Assembly: GCF_024707525.1 (NCBI RefSeq)
Contig: NZ_CP062231.1
Span: 5,369,501 to 5,433,500 of the forward strand
Reading direction: 5' to 3'
Source: Rhizobium sp. TH2
GTDB lineage: Bacteria; Pseudomonadota; Alphaproteobacteria; Rhizobiales; Rhizobiaceae
DNA: 64,000 nt
Positions within the stretch are counted from its first letter, which is position 1, and each line of letters starts with the position of its first letter. Of the stretch, positions 9,313 through 17,114 are shown piece after piece. The translations under genes and the position numbers were made by a program. The notes under the pieces were generated by a model. That model saw nothing but the letters and a program-made list of their open reading frames with translations, was not told where the DNA came from and searched no databases.

Positions 9313-10212
9313 TCAGTCTAGCAGATCGAGAATGGCCTGGGCGGTGGTCGTGTCGGTCGCAAGCGCATTGATCATGCCGGAGCGCACGGCGCCGATAATG
9401 CCGCGCGCCTTTTCCGGCGTTGCGGCGATGCCGATCACCAGCGGGGTGGCACGGAGTTGCGCCGGGGAAACGGCGATCATCCGCTCCTCGCCATCCCATT
9501 CAAGCAGCGCACCATCCTGGTTGATATAGTGGCGGATGACGTCACCGACCGCTTGGTTGAGCGCCTTCTCGTTGGCGGTCGCGGCACTCGCCTCCGGCGG
9601 GTTTATCGCATGCGGCAGGCCCACGCCGACGATGGCGGCATCCATATGGTCCCACTGGGTCAGGACCTCCTTGACGGTCGGATCGTTGATGAAGGCATCG
9701 CGCAATTCCGGCGACGGAAGATAGGGCGCATGTAGGAAATGCGGCGTGCCGCCCATACGCTCGGCCGCTTGGCGGACGAATTCATTGATCTGGAAATGCG
9801 CGGCTGCCTGTTGCATGCCGCCTGTCATCGGCACCGTGACGACGCCGGGAATGCGCGGCAGGCCAGCTCCCACCACCTCGCGGATCGCCCGGCCCCAGCC
9901 GATGCCAAGCACCGAACCGGTCTTGAGGTTCGCTTCCTTCAGCATCGTATCGACCGCGCTCACCAGCGCGCCCAGCCCTCCGGAAACCGGCGCATCGACG
10001 ACCTGCGCCTGCTTGAGGCCGAGCTTGGCGATCAACGCAGTCGTGATTTCCTCTGGCGTTGCGAGATCGATCACCTCGATGCGGACGATGCCGACGGCAC
10101 GCGCCTTTTGCAGCAGCCTCGAAATCGTCGCGGTGGAAACGCCCAGCTTCTTGGCAATATCGACCTGGGCCATGTCGGCTTCGTAGTGAAGCTTGGCGAC
10201 CATGTGCAGCAT
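9313..10212 (-). CDS. SorC/DeoR-type sugar-responsive transcriptional regulator
   Basis: A 299-residue regulator. Residues about 5-45 form an HTH (KLHYEADMAQVDIAKKLGVS then TATISRLLQKAR), followed by the SorC sugar-phosphate-binding domain with GIGWG, GVGLP and a C-terminal ATPEKARGI segment. It probably senses a phosphorylated sugar intermediate and controls both its own-strand importer and the facing aldolase operon. The ATG at 10212 has no clear ribosome site. The frame stays open upstream to 10284, and a CTG at 10254 sits 8 bases after AAAGGA and would give a more typical 313-residue protein; the start is therefore uncertain. Confidence 0.88.
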   Translation of the reverse strand: MLHMVAKLHYEADMAQVDIAKKLGVSTATISRLLQKARAVGIVRIEVIDLATPEEITTALIAKLGLKQAQVVDAPVSGGLGALVSAVDTMLKEANLKTGSVLGIGWGRAIREVVGAGLPRIPGVVTVPMTGGMQQAAAHFQINEFVRQAAERMGGTPHFLHAPYLPSPELRDAFINDPTVKEVLTQWDHMDAAIVGVGLPHAINPPEASAATANEKALNQAVGDVIRHYINQDGALLEWDGEERMIAVSPAQLRATPLVIGIAATPEKARGIIGAVRSGMINALATDTTTAQAILDLLD

Positions 10213-10274
10213 TGCGCGTGTGGTTGGGGTTTCCTGGGCGGGTTGAGGAGGCAGCTTGCAATTCCTTTCAGAAA

Positions 10275-10285
10275 CGTGTTACACG
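10275..10285. promoter_or_regulatory. Operator-like palindrome CGTGTTACACG
   Basis: Perfect 5-bp arms around one base, in the 251-base divergent region between the SorC-type regulator and the aldolase operon. It is a likely regulator site by position only. Confidence 0.4.
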
Positions 10286-10334
10286 ATTGGCCGATCGATG
10301 AGTTATCGCTCAAAAACGCCAGTTCCGCAATGTG

Positions 10335-10350
10335 CTGCATTTGAATGCAG
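10335..10350. promoter_or_regulatory. Operator-like inverted repeat CTGCATT-TG-AATGCAG
   Basis: Perfect 7-bp arms around a 2-base centre, about 115 bases before the aldolase start. It is well placed for a SorC- or LacI-like dimer controlling the eight-gene operon. Confidence 0.45.
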
Positions 10351-10354
10351 TAGC

Positions 10355-10386
10355 CCGAGAAAATCCGCGCAGTGACGGATTCTCGG
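10355..10386. promoter_or_regulatory. Imperfect inverted repeat in the leader of the aldolase operon
   Basis: CCGAGAAAATCCG and CGGATTCTCGG pair with one or two unpaired bases around an 8-base loop, beginning 5 bases after the preceding palindrome. It could be a second operator or a leader-RNA hairpin. Confidence 0.35.
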
Positions 10387-10463
10387 AACGGGTTTCTGCG
10401 CGCTCTGGGACGATGCTCGAACTCTACACTTTTCGCCTGATGCGGCGGGTTGAGGATGATATC

Positions 10464-11393
10464 ATGACTGATATGACGACGGCTGAATTGCGTGGATACC
10501 AGCAGATTTGCGGTGCGGACGGCGCCATGATGGTGATCGCCTGCGACCAGCGCGGCGGCATGCGGACCCTGCTGGAGACCGATCCGGACAAGCAGGCGTT
10601 GATCAGCAACGATACACTCGGCTGCACCAAGGCCGATATCACGCGCTATCTCGCGAGCAAGGCCGGCTGCGTGCTGGTCGATCCCATCTGCGCCGTGCCA
10701 CATCTGGTGGACGATGGCGTCCTGCCGCGCGAAACCGCGCTGCTGATCGGTCTCGACGCCTCCGGCTGGGATACGTCACCCGAGGGTTATCGACTGTCGA
10801 AGCTGGTGCCGGATGTCGATGCCCGCAAGGTCCGCGATCTCGGCGCGACCGGCGGCAAGATCATGGTCTATCTCCGCATGGATCGGCCGGACGCCAACAC
10901 CCACAACATCGCGATCCTCAAGCAATGCATCCAAGACTTTTCACGCGAAAACCTGTTGCTGGTGGTGGAATTCCTCACCTATCGGCTGGAGGGCGAAAGC
11001 GCTGAAGACTATGCCGCCAAGGTACCGTCGCTGATCGTCGAGGGCACGCGGGCATCGCTGGAATGCGGCGCCAAGGTATTGAAGCTGCCCTATCCCGGCA
11101 CGCCGGAGGCCTGCCGCGAGGTCACCAAGCTCTCAGGCGATGTTCCCTGGGCGGTGCTCTCCGCCGGCGTCGATCACGAGACCTTCCTCGGCCAGGTGGA
11201 AATCGCCATGAAGAACGGCGCATCGGGCGTTATCGCTGGACGCTCGCTGTGGAAGGACTGCATTTCGCTCGATCGTGAAGTGTCCCGCAAGAAGCTGTCG
11301 ACCGTCGCCGTTAGCCGGCTTGAGGAGATCAAGGCGGTCATCGCGCGGCATTTCCGCAAGGACACCGGTCACGCATTGCAAAAAGCCGGATGA
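10464..11393 (+). CDS. LacD/YihT-type class I aldolase (tagatose-bisphosphate aldolase-like)
   Basis: A 309-residue TIM-barrel aldolase. ACDQRGGMR near residues 26-34, the VLKLPYPG segment with likely Schiff-base K207, and the closing SAGVDHETFLGQ...SGVIAGRSLWKD phosphate-binding region are the LacD pattern. It would cleave a ketose phosphate to two trioses (or a triose plus a related aldehyde). The ATG at 10464 is chosen over an extension to 10332 because it follows GAGG by 7 bases and starts the conserved part; the extension runs through the operator-like repeats. First gene of an eight-gene operon, overlapping the next by ATGA. Confidence 0.85.
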   Translation: MTDMTTAELRGYQQICGADGAMMVIACDQRGGMRTLLETDPDKQALISNDTLGCTKADITRYLASKAGCVLVDPICAVPHLVDDGVLPRETALLIGLDASGWDTSPEGYRLSKLVPDVDARKVRDLGATGGKIMVYLRMDRPDANTHNIAILKQCIQDFSRENLLLVVEFLTYRLEGESAEDYAAKVPSLIVEGTRASLECGAKVLKLPYPGTPEACREVTKLSGDVPWAVLSAGVDHETFLGQVEIAMKNGASGVIAGRSLWKDCISLDREVSRKKLSTVAVSRLEEIKAVIARHFRKDTGHALQKAG

Positions 11394-12829
11394 CACGCAT
11401 GACGGGAGGCAATACTGCAATCGGTGTGGATGTCGGCGGCACGAATATCCGAGTCGCCCGCGTTTCCGCCAATGGGCGGATTCTGCAGAAGGTTCTCGGC
11501 AGGAGTGACACGGATCCGGCTGCCGCACTGACGCGGATCGTCGAAATGATCAGAGAAGTTGATGCGCCCGATGTCGCCGCGATCGGCATCGGTATTCCTG
11601 GCCGCGTCGATTACCGGCAGAGGCTGGTTCTCTCCGGCGGCTATCTCGATCTCTCGGGTGTCGAGACCGCAAAGTGGATCGAGGATCAGACCGGCAAGCC
11701 CGTCGTCATCGACAATGATTGCAGCATGGCGCTGGTGGCCGAGGCTGCCGTCGGCGCGGCGAAGGGTCATCGCAACATCGTGATGCTCACCATCGGCACC
11801 GGCATCGGCGGTGCAATAATGGAGAACGACGAGATCGTCCGTGGCGCACGCAGCGCGGGCCAGTTGGGTCATATCACCGTCGATTTCAACGGCCGGCCAT
11901 GCGCCTGCGGCCGGCGCGGCTGCGTCGAGACCGAGTCCTCGGGCACCGCGCTCGGCCGGCACATGGAAGAAGCGGGCTACCCCGCCGGCACGCGCGCCGA
12001 TGCGCTGCTCGGGTTCTGCCGGGCAGGCGATGACAAGGCGCTCGGCGTCATCAGGCGTTGGGCCAGACCTTTGCGTGCGGCGATCGATACGATTTCCGCG
12101 ACACTCGATCCAGAAATTGTTCTGCTGGGCGGTGGGTTGGGCGTCGAGGCACGGGAAGCGCTGAATTTCGTGCCCGGTCAGTCTTCGTGGTTCAAGACCG
12201 AGGTCCGCGCGGCATCCCTGTGCGACGATGCCGGAATGATCGGGTCCGCACTTGCAGCGCTCGGGGGAGTCCGAACCACACAGGGCAACAGCAAGTCCGT
12301 GCTGATGGTCAACGGCATCCCGGCCTCGGGAAAGAGCCGCATGGCGCATGAGATTTCCGCGCGCACCGGGTGGCCGGTCCTGTCGCTCGACACAATCAAG
12401 AACCCCTTTCTCGAACATCTCGGCGGCGCCGACAGGCTGTTCAACCGCACGTTGGGGAAGGCCAGCTACCAGTCGATCTGGTCGATCGTGCGCGATGCGC
12501 CGGAGGGATCGGCCTTCATCATCGACGCCTGGTTCGGCTTCCAGCCAATGGAACTGCTGCGCGATCACATCGCCATGTCGGGCGTTGGCCAGATTGCCGA
12601 GATTTGGTGCCACGCCCCGGGCGAGGTGCTGGCCGAACGTTATGCGGCACGTCTGGACGAGCGGCCCGCCGGCCATCCCGGCGCATCCTATATTCCGGAA
12701 CTGATCGAACTCGCGAGCCGGGCCGAACCGACAGGCTTGGCACCCCTCTATCGGTCCGATACGACTATGCCGGCATCCTACGATGCGATTGCGGCCTGGG
12801 CGCGATCGGAGCTCGGCAAGGGAGGGTAA
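11390..12829 (+). CDS. ROK-family sugar kinase fused to a C-terminal P-loop kinase domain
   Basis: 479 residues in two parts. Residues 1 to about 295 are a complete ROK kinase: phosphate motif DVGGTNIR (14-21), catalytic D110 in IDND, GTGIGG, and the ROK zinc motif H161 with CACGRRGCVE (C171, C173, C178). Residues about 302-479 start with strand MLMVNGIP and Walker A GIPASGKS (309-316) and look like a small nucleotide- or sugar-kinase fold. No frameshift or stop separates them. The gene overlaps the aldolase stop by ATGA and is followed one base later by the next gene. One part may make the aldolase substrate; the role of the second is unknown. Confidence 0.85.
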   Translation: MTRMTGGNTAIGVDVGGTNIRVARVSANGRILQKVLGRSDTDPAAALTRIVEMIREVDAPDVAAIGIGIPGRVDYRQRLVLSGGYLDLSGVETAKWIEDQTGKPVVIDNDCSMALVAEAAVGAAKGHRNIVMLTIGTGIGGAIMENDEIVRGARSAGQLGHITVDFNGRPCACGRRGCVETESSGTALGRHMEEAGYPAGTRADALLGFCRAGDDKALGVIRRWARPLRAAIDTISATLDPEIVLLGGGLGVEAREALNFVPGQSSWFKTEVRAASLCDDAGMIGSALAALGGVRTTQGNSKSVLMVNGIPASGKSRMAHEISARTGWPVLSLDTIKNPFLEHLGGADRLFNRTLGKASYQSIWSIVRDAPEGSAFIIDAWFGFQPMELLRDHIAMSGVGQIAEIWCHAPGEVLAERYAARLDERPAGHPGASYIPELIELASRAEPTGLAPLYRSDTTMPASYDAIAAWARSELGKGG

Positions 12830-12830
12830 G

Positions 12831-13658
12831 ATGACCTGTGCCAGCATGGGCATCAAAGCCGGCTGCCAGACCTACACCTGGGAAATGCTGGGCAAGAGCT
12901 GGACGGGTGGGCCGGACGATCTTCTGACGGCGATCGCCGATGGCGGCTATGCGGGCATCGAGATAACCGACACGATGATCGGCATCTATGCCGATAGGCC
13001 AGCCGATTTCGCCGCCGCACTGGAGGATAAAGGTCTCACGCTCGTCGCCTTCGACATGGCCTCGAAAAGCGGCTTCACGGTCGCACAGGAAATCCCGAAC
13101 GATCTAGACACGGCGCGGCGCTGGGTCGATTTCGTCGCCATGTTTCCTGGTGCGCTGATATCGCTGGGCTCCGCCACCGTCACCTCCGATGGCCCCCGCG
13201 CCGACAAGTTCGGGATAGCTGCCGAGTTCTACAACAAGGCCGGTGAACTCGGCAAAGCGGCTGGTGTCGAGATTGCCGTCCATCCAAGCTCGCATCATAA
13301 TACGCTGCTGTTCGACCGCGCCGACTACGACCGGATCTTCTCGTTGATCGACAAGGATCTGGTCGGTTGGGTGCCGGATACCGGTCACATCTTGCGCGGC
13401 CATGCCGATATAAGAGATACGCTCCGGACCTATCTGGATCGCATCCGCTACATCCATCTCAAGGATGTCGATGCGGCGGGCCAATGGGCGATGCTGGGCG
13501 AGGGCATCTGCGATTTACAAGCCGTGATCGATATCTGCGCGACAGCGCCCCGCTTCAAAGGCTGGCTGGTGCTGGAGGAGGAATCCGATACCGCCGCCGC
13601 GGACCCTGCCTACGCCGTCAAGACCAACCGCGAAACGATGCGCCGCCATGGCGTTTGA
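12831..13658 (+). CDS. Sugar-phosphate isomerase/epimerase family protein (IolE-like)
   Basis: A 275-residue xylose-isomerase-like TIM barrel (AP endonuclease 2 fold). The pattern resembles inosose dehydratase/epimerase proteins: GCQTYTWE at the first strand, a IAVHPSSHHN metal-site segment, VPDTGH, then YIHLKDVD with a nearby WAMLGEGICD, and a final GWLVLEEES supplying the last acidic ligand. The ATG at 12831 sits just after GGGAGGGTAAG and 1 base after the previous stop. A divalent-metal isomerase, epimerase or dehydratase acting on a free sugar, inosose or keto-sugar is likely; the substrate is not determined. Confidence 0.8.
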   Translation: MTCASMGIKAGCQTYTWEMLGKSWTGGPDDLLTAIADGGYAGIEITDTMIGIYADRPADFAAALEDKGLTLVAFDMASKSGFTVAQEIPNDLDTARRWVDFVAMFPGALISLGSATVTSDGPRADKFGIAAEFYNKAGELGKAAGVEIAVHPSSHHNTLLFDRADYDRIFSLIDKDLVGWVPDTGHILRGHADIRDTLRTYLDRIRYIHLKDVDAAGQWAMLGEGICDLQAVIDICATAPRFKGWLVLEEESDTAAADPAYAVKTNRETMRRHGV

Positions 13659-13667
13659 GGAGAGATC

Positions 13668-14744
13668 ATGATCGCCAAGGAAGACCGGCGCCTGCGTGTC
13701 GGCGTGCTGGGTTGCGGCCCGATCGCGCAATTCGCCCATCTCGAATCCTGCATCAAGGCGCGCAATGCCGATCTCCATGCGATCTGCGATACAGCGCCCG
13801 ACCTGCTGGCGCGCATGGGAGCGACATATGAGCCTGGCCGGATGTACAGCGATTACGATGCGATGCTGGCCGATCCTGAACTCGAGGCCGTGATCATCGC
13901 CACATCCGATGCCTATCACGTCCCCATGTCGATCAAGGCGCTCGACGCCGGCAAGCATGTGCTCTGCGAAAAGCCCACCGGCGTAACGATCGAGGAGGGG
14001 CGGTCGCTGGCCGAAGCTGTCAGGCGCTCGGGCAAGGTGCTGCAGGTCGGGCACATGAAACGTTTCGACCCGGCGCTGGAGGCTGCACGCGATTTCGTGC
14101 GTGACGACATCGGCGAGATCTTCGCGCTAAAAGCCTGGTATTGCGATTCCACCCATCGCTACACCAACACCGATGCGGTGCAGCCGCTGCCGGTCACCAG
14201 CAAGCTGGCCAAGAAGCCGGCGGGCAATCCCAAGGCCGATCTGCGACAGTACTTCATGCTGGCGCATGGCTCGCATCTGGTCGATACCGCCCGCTTTCTC
14301 TGCGGCGAGATCATCGCTGTGCGTGCTCGGCTGCTGGAGCGCGCCGGCGCCTATTGCTGGTTCGTGGAAACGGAATTCGCCAATGGCGCACTCGGCCATC
14401 TCGATTTGACCGTCGCGGTTCGTATGGATTGGCACGAGGGATTCCAGCTCTATGGCGAGAACGGCTCGGTGCTCGCCAAGACTTTCAATCCCTGGTACCT
14501 ACGCGCCAGCGAGGTGGAGATCTTCCACGAGAAGGACGCCACGACCCGCAAGCCGCTCGGCGCCGACGGGCACTTCTTCCGCCGGCAGCTGGAAGGCCTG
14601 GCCGACACAGTGCTGAACGGCGCGCCGATGCGCGGTGCCGATATCGAGGACGGTATCGCCTCCATCCGCGCCATGGTTGCGATCGCCCGTTCGGTCGAAA
14701 CCGGTGAGCGGGTGAAACTGGCGGATGTCACGGGGTCTGTCTGA
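13668..14744 (+). CDS. Gfo/Idh/MocA-family NAD(P)-dependent oxidoreductase
   Basis: 358 residues. The N-terminal Rossmann domain starts with VGVLGCGPIAQFAHL, and the catalytic/cofactor CEKPTGV motif lies near residue 104. The C-terminal alpha/beta domain carries HGSHLVDTARFL with the usual catalytic-region His and Asp. Such enzymes oxidise or reduce a carbon of cyclitols or pyranoses (for example to 3-keto forms). It lies between two TIM-barrel isomerase-like proteins, an arrangement also seen in inositol and keto-glycoside catabolism. It overlaps the next start by one base (TGATG). Confidence 0.87.
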   Translation: MIAKEDRRLRVGVLGCGPIAQFAHLESCIKARNADLHAICDTAPDLLARMGATYEPGRMYSDYDAMLADPELEAVIIATSDAYHVPMSIKALDAGKHVLCEKPTGVTIEEGRSLAEAVRRSGKVLQVGHMKRFDPALEAARDFVRDDIGEIFALKAWYCDSTHRYTNTDAVQPLPVTSKLAKKPAGNPKADLRQYFMLAHGSHLVDTARFLCGEIIAVRARLLERAGAYCWFVETEFANGALGHLDLTVAVRMDWHEGFQLYGENGSVLAKTFNPWYLRASEVEIFHEKDATTRKPLGADGHFFRRQLEGLADTVLNGAPMRGADIEDGIASIRAMVAIARSVETGERVKLADVTGSV

Positions 14745-15565
14745 TGCAACTCGGCATATTCGCAAAGACTTTTCCCGGCACTGATCCACATGAGGTGCTC
14801 GCGGCCGTGCGTGACAGCGGTTTTGCCACCGCGCAATTCAACCTCGCCTGCGTCGGCTTGCCCTCCATGCCAGACGCAGTTCCTCCCGAAACGATAGCCG
14901 CGATCCGCAAGGCGTCGATCGCAACCGGCGTTTCGCTCTGTGCGCTCTCCGGCACATACAATATGGCGCACCCGGACAAGATCGTGCGCGACACGGGCCT
15001 GAGGCAGCTTCGAACCGTCATCGAAACCGCTGCGGCGCTAAACATTCCCCTAGTGACGCTCTGCACTGGCAGCCGCAATGCCAAGGATCAATGGGCGCAT
15101 CATCCCGATAACAACGACCCATCGGCCTGGGCGGATATGTCGGCGGGGATCGCGCGTGCGCTTGACATGGCAGAACAGCACGGCGTCGATCTCGGCATCG
15201 AACCGGAACAGGCAAATATCGTCATGTCGGCCGCCGACGCAACCCGGCTGATCTCGGAAATGGGGTCGAAGCGCCTGCGCATCGTCCTCGATCCCGCCAA
15301 TCTCTTTGAACGGGCCGATCGTCAGCAGGCAGCCGCAATCGTTGCAAAGGCAATAGAGGCCGCCGCCGGGCATATCGCCATGGCTCACGCCAAGGATCGC
15401 CACGCCGACGGGCGCTTTGCCACATCAGGCGAGGGCGTGGTGGATTTTCCGGCTTTCATTTTGCGCCTTCGTGCGACTGGCTTTGATGGCCCACTGGTCA
15501 CGCATGGCCTCTCTGCTTCCGAGGCGCCCGGTGTGGCAACGTTTCTTGCGGGTCTCATGACATGA
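14744..15565 (+). CDS. Sugar-phosphate isomerase/epimerase family TIM-barrel protein
   Basis: A 273-residue xylose-isomerase-like barrel and the second such protein in this operon, but not a close duplicate of the first. Candidate metal ligands are in LGIEPEQ, VLDPANL and AHAKDRH. The final strand reads PLVTHGLSASE, so the usual last acidic ligand position is not obvious and a His stands there. Translationally coupled to the preceding oxidoreductase (TGATG) and to the following hydrolase (ATGA). Likely acts on the oxidoreductase product or substrate; function not established. Confidence 0.78.
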   Translation: MQLGIFAKTFPGTDPHEVLAAVRDSGFATAQFNLACVGLPSMPDAVPPETIAAIRKASIATGVSLCALSGTYNMAHPDKIVRDTGLRQLRTVIETAAALNIPLVTLCTGSRNAKDQWAHHPDNNDPSAWADMSAGIARALDMAEQHGVDLGIEPEQANIVMSAADATRLISEMGSKRLRIVLDPANLFERADRQQAAAIVAKAIEAAAGHIAMAHAKDRHADGRFATSGEGVVDFPAFILRLRATGFDGPLVTHGLSASEAPGVATFLAGLMT

Positions 15566-16395
15566 GCACCGTCTTCCACCCGGCCGGCAGCGATGTGGAA
15601 CTCGTGGTTCACGACCACGGAGGCGGCATGCCGGTTTTCCTCCAACACGGCCTCGGCGGCGGCGAGGCGCAGGTCGCGCAGGTTTTTCCCGATGGTGGAC
15701 ATTGGCGGCGGATCACCACCGAATGCCGGGGCCATGGCGCATCGACACTCGGCACTGCGCGCCCTTTCTCGATTGCGATGCTTGCTGGCGATATCATTGC
15801 GGTGGCGGATCAACTGGGAATAGATCGCTTCGTCGCGGGCGGCATTTCCATGGGTGCGGCAATCGCACTCCATCTCTCCAAGGCCTGCCCCGAACGGGTT
15901 GCCGGGCTGATCCTGGTCCGTCCCGCCTGGGCGTTCGAGCCCGCGCCGGAGAACATGCGGCCGATTCGCGAAGTGGCGGAACTGATCAAGTCCCATCCGC
16001 TTCACGAGGCCCGGACGATCTTCGAACAATCGGAAACAGCAGCGCGTCTTCGCGTGGAGGCACCAGACAATCTTGCTTCCCTGCTCAGCTATTTCGATCG
16101 CACTGATATCAGCGCCTTTGCGAATGTGCTGGCCGACATGGCGGCTGACCGAACCGGCGTCTCCGAGGATGATGCGGCGCGTTTCAATGTTCCAGCGCTC
16201 GTCATCGGCAACCGACAAGACGCCGTCCATCCGATGGCGACCGCCGAGCATCTGGCGAATGCGATCCCCGGAGCCCGCTTCGTCGAAGCGCCGGCCAAGG
16301 CAACCGATGCGGCCGCGCATTTCGCCAGCGCACGAACCGCCATCCACCACTTTCTCACCACGCAATTCAACCATCGGAGTCTCGCTGCGTCATGA
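15562..16395 (+). CDS. Alpha/beta-fold hydrolase
   Basis: 277 residues with the oxyanion-hole HGLGGG motif near the N-terminus, nucleophile elbow GGISMG (Ser96), a likely Asp in VIGNRQDAVHP and a C-terminal His within a DAAAHF segment. No signal peptide, so cytoplasmic. In a sugar operon it may open a lactone or cleave an ester, but the family is too broad to say. It overlaps both neighbours by four bases (ATGA), so its product is made with the pathway enzymes. Confidence 0.82.
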   Translation: MSTVFHPAGSDVELVVHDHGGGMPVFLQHGLGGGEAQVAQVFPDGGHWRRITTECRGHGASTLGTARPFSIAMLAGDIIAVADQLGIDRFVAGGISMGAAIALHLSKACPERVAGLILVRPAWAFEPAPENMRPIREVAELIKSHPLHEARTIFEQSETAARLRVEAPDNLASLLSYFDRTDISAFANVLADMAADRTGVSEDDAARFNVPALVIGNRQDAVHPMATAEHLANAIPGARFVEAPAKATDAAAHFASARTAIHHFLTTQFNHRSLAAS

Positions 16396-17114
16396 CATCG
16401 AAAACCCTCTCGGGTGTGGCCGCCATATCAGCCCTGCCGCGTGACAGGCTGCTCGGCGAGTTCTCGCTGTGGTCGGCGGATCTCGCCAACATGCAACGCG
16501 ACCTCGAACGCATCGAACCCTATGTCGATATCCATCACATCGACGTCGCTGACGCCCGTTTCACACCGGGTTTCCTGTTCTTTCCGGATTTCGTCGCCCG
16601 CATCGCAGCGCTGACGGCGAAGCCGATCCACGTTCATCTCATGGTCGCGGCCGAGATTGTCGAGGAACAGGTCCGCCAGTTCATCGAGGCAGGCGCCGAT
16701 CTCGTCAGCGTCCATGCCGAAACGGGCGAGGCCGGATTGCGTGCCGTGAAGCTTGCCCGGGAACTGGGCGCTGAAGCGGGTGTCGTGCTGCGGTTGGAAA
16801 CCCCTGTCGCTGCCGCTGAGCCCTTCCTCCAGCACGTGGCCTTCCTCACTTTGCTCGGCACCTCCATCGGCGTTAAAGGCCAAAGCCTGTCGGAAAACGC
16901 CTGCGACCGGCTACGCGAAGCGAGATCGCTGATGCGGCGCGCCGGCCGCGAACAGGAAATCATCCTCGCCGCCGATGGTGGCATCCGCGAACAGACGGTT
17001 CCCCAGCTTCGCGCCGCTGGCGCGGAGACGGTCGTGCTCGGTTCGCTGGCTTTCGGTGACATGGACCTGCCGGGCCGCATCGCCTGGCTGCATGGATTGG
17101 AGAAAGCTGTCTGA
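16392..17114 (+). CDS. Ribulose-phosphate 3-epimerase-like protein, divergent (AlsE-like role possible)
   Basis: 240 residues with the RPE barrel order: HHIDVADARFTPG (H49, D51, D54) matches the metal-site motif but with Ala for the usual Met and no DG pair; VHLMV, VHAETG and a late ADGGI follow. The phosphate-loop region reads LLGTSIGVKGQS instead of the common VxPGFGGQ. The catalytic Asp pair is kept, so a 3-epimerase of a pentulose or hexulose phosphate is plausible. Pairing with a ROK kinase next door recalls the allose (AlsE/AlsK) arrangement. It overlaps the hydrolase by 4 bases and the kinase by 1. Confidence 0.75.
   Translation: MTSKTLSGVAAISALPRDRLLGEFSLWSADLANMQRDLERIEPYVDIHHIDVADARFTPGFLFFPDFVARIAALTAKPIHVHLMVAAEIVEEQVRQFIEAGADLVSVHAETGEAGLRAVKLARELGAEAGVVLRLETPVAAAEPFLQHVAFLTLLGTSIGVKGQSLSENACDRLREARSLMRRAGREQEIILAADGGIREQTVPQLRAAGAETVVLGSLAFGDMDLPGRIAWLHGLEKAV

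Noticed and set aside
10332..10463. N-terminal extension of the LacD-like aldolase
   Set aside because: It would translate through the operator-like repeats and lacks a ribosome site; ATG at 10464 has a good one.
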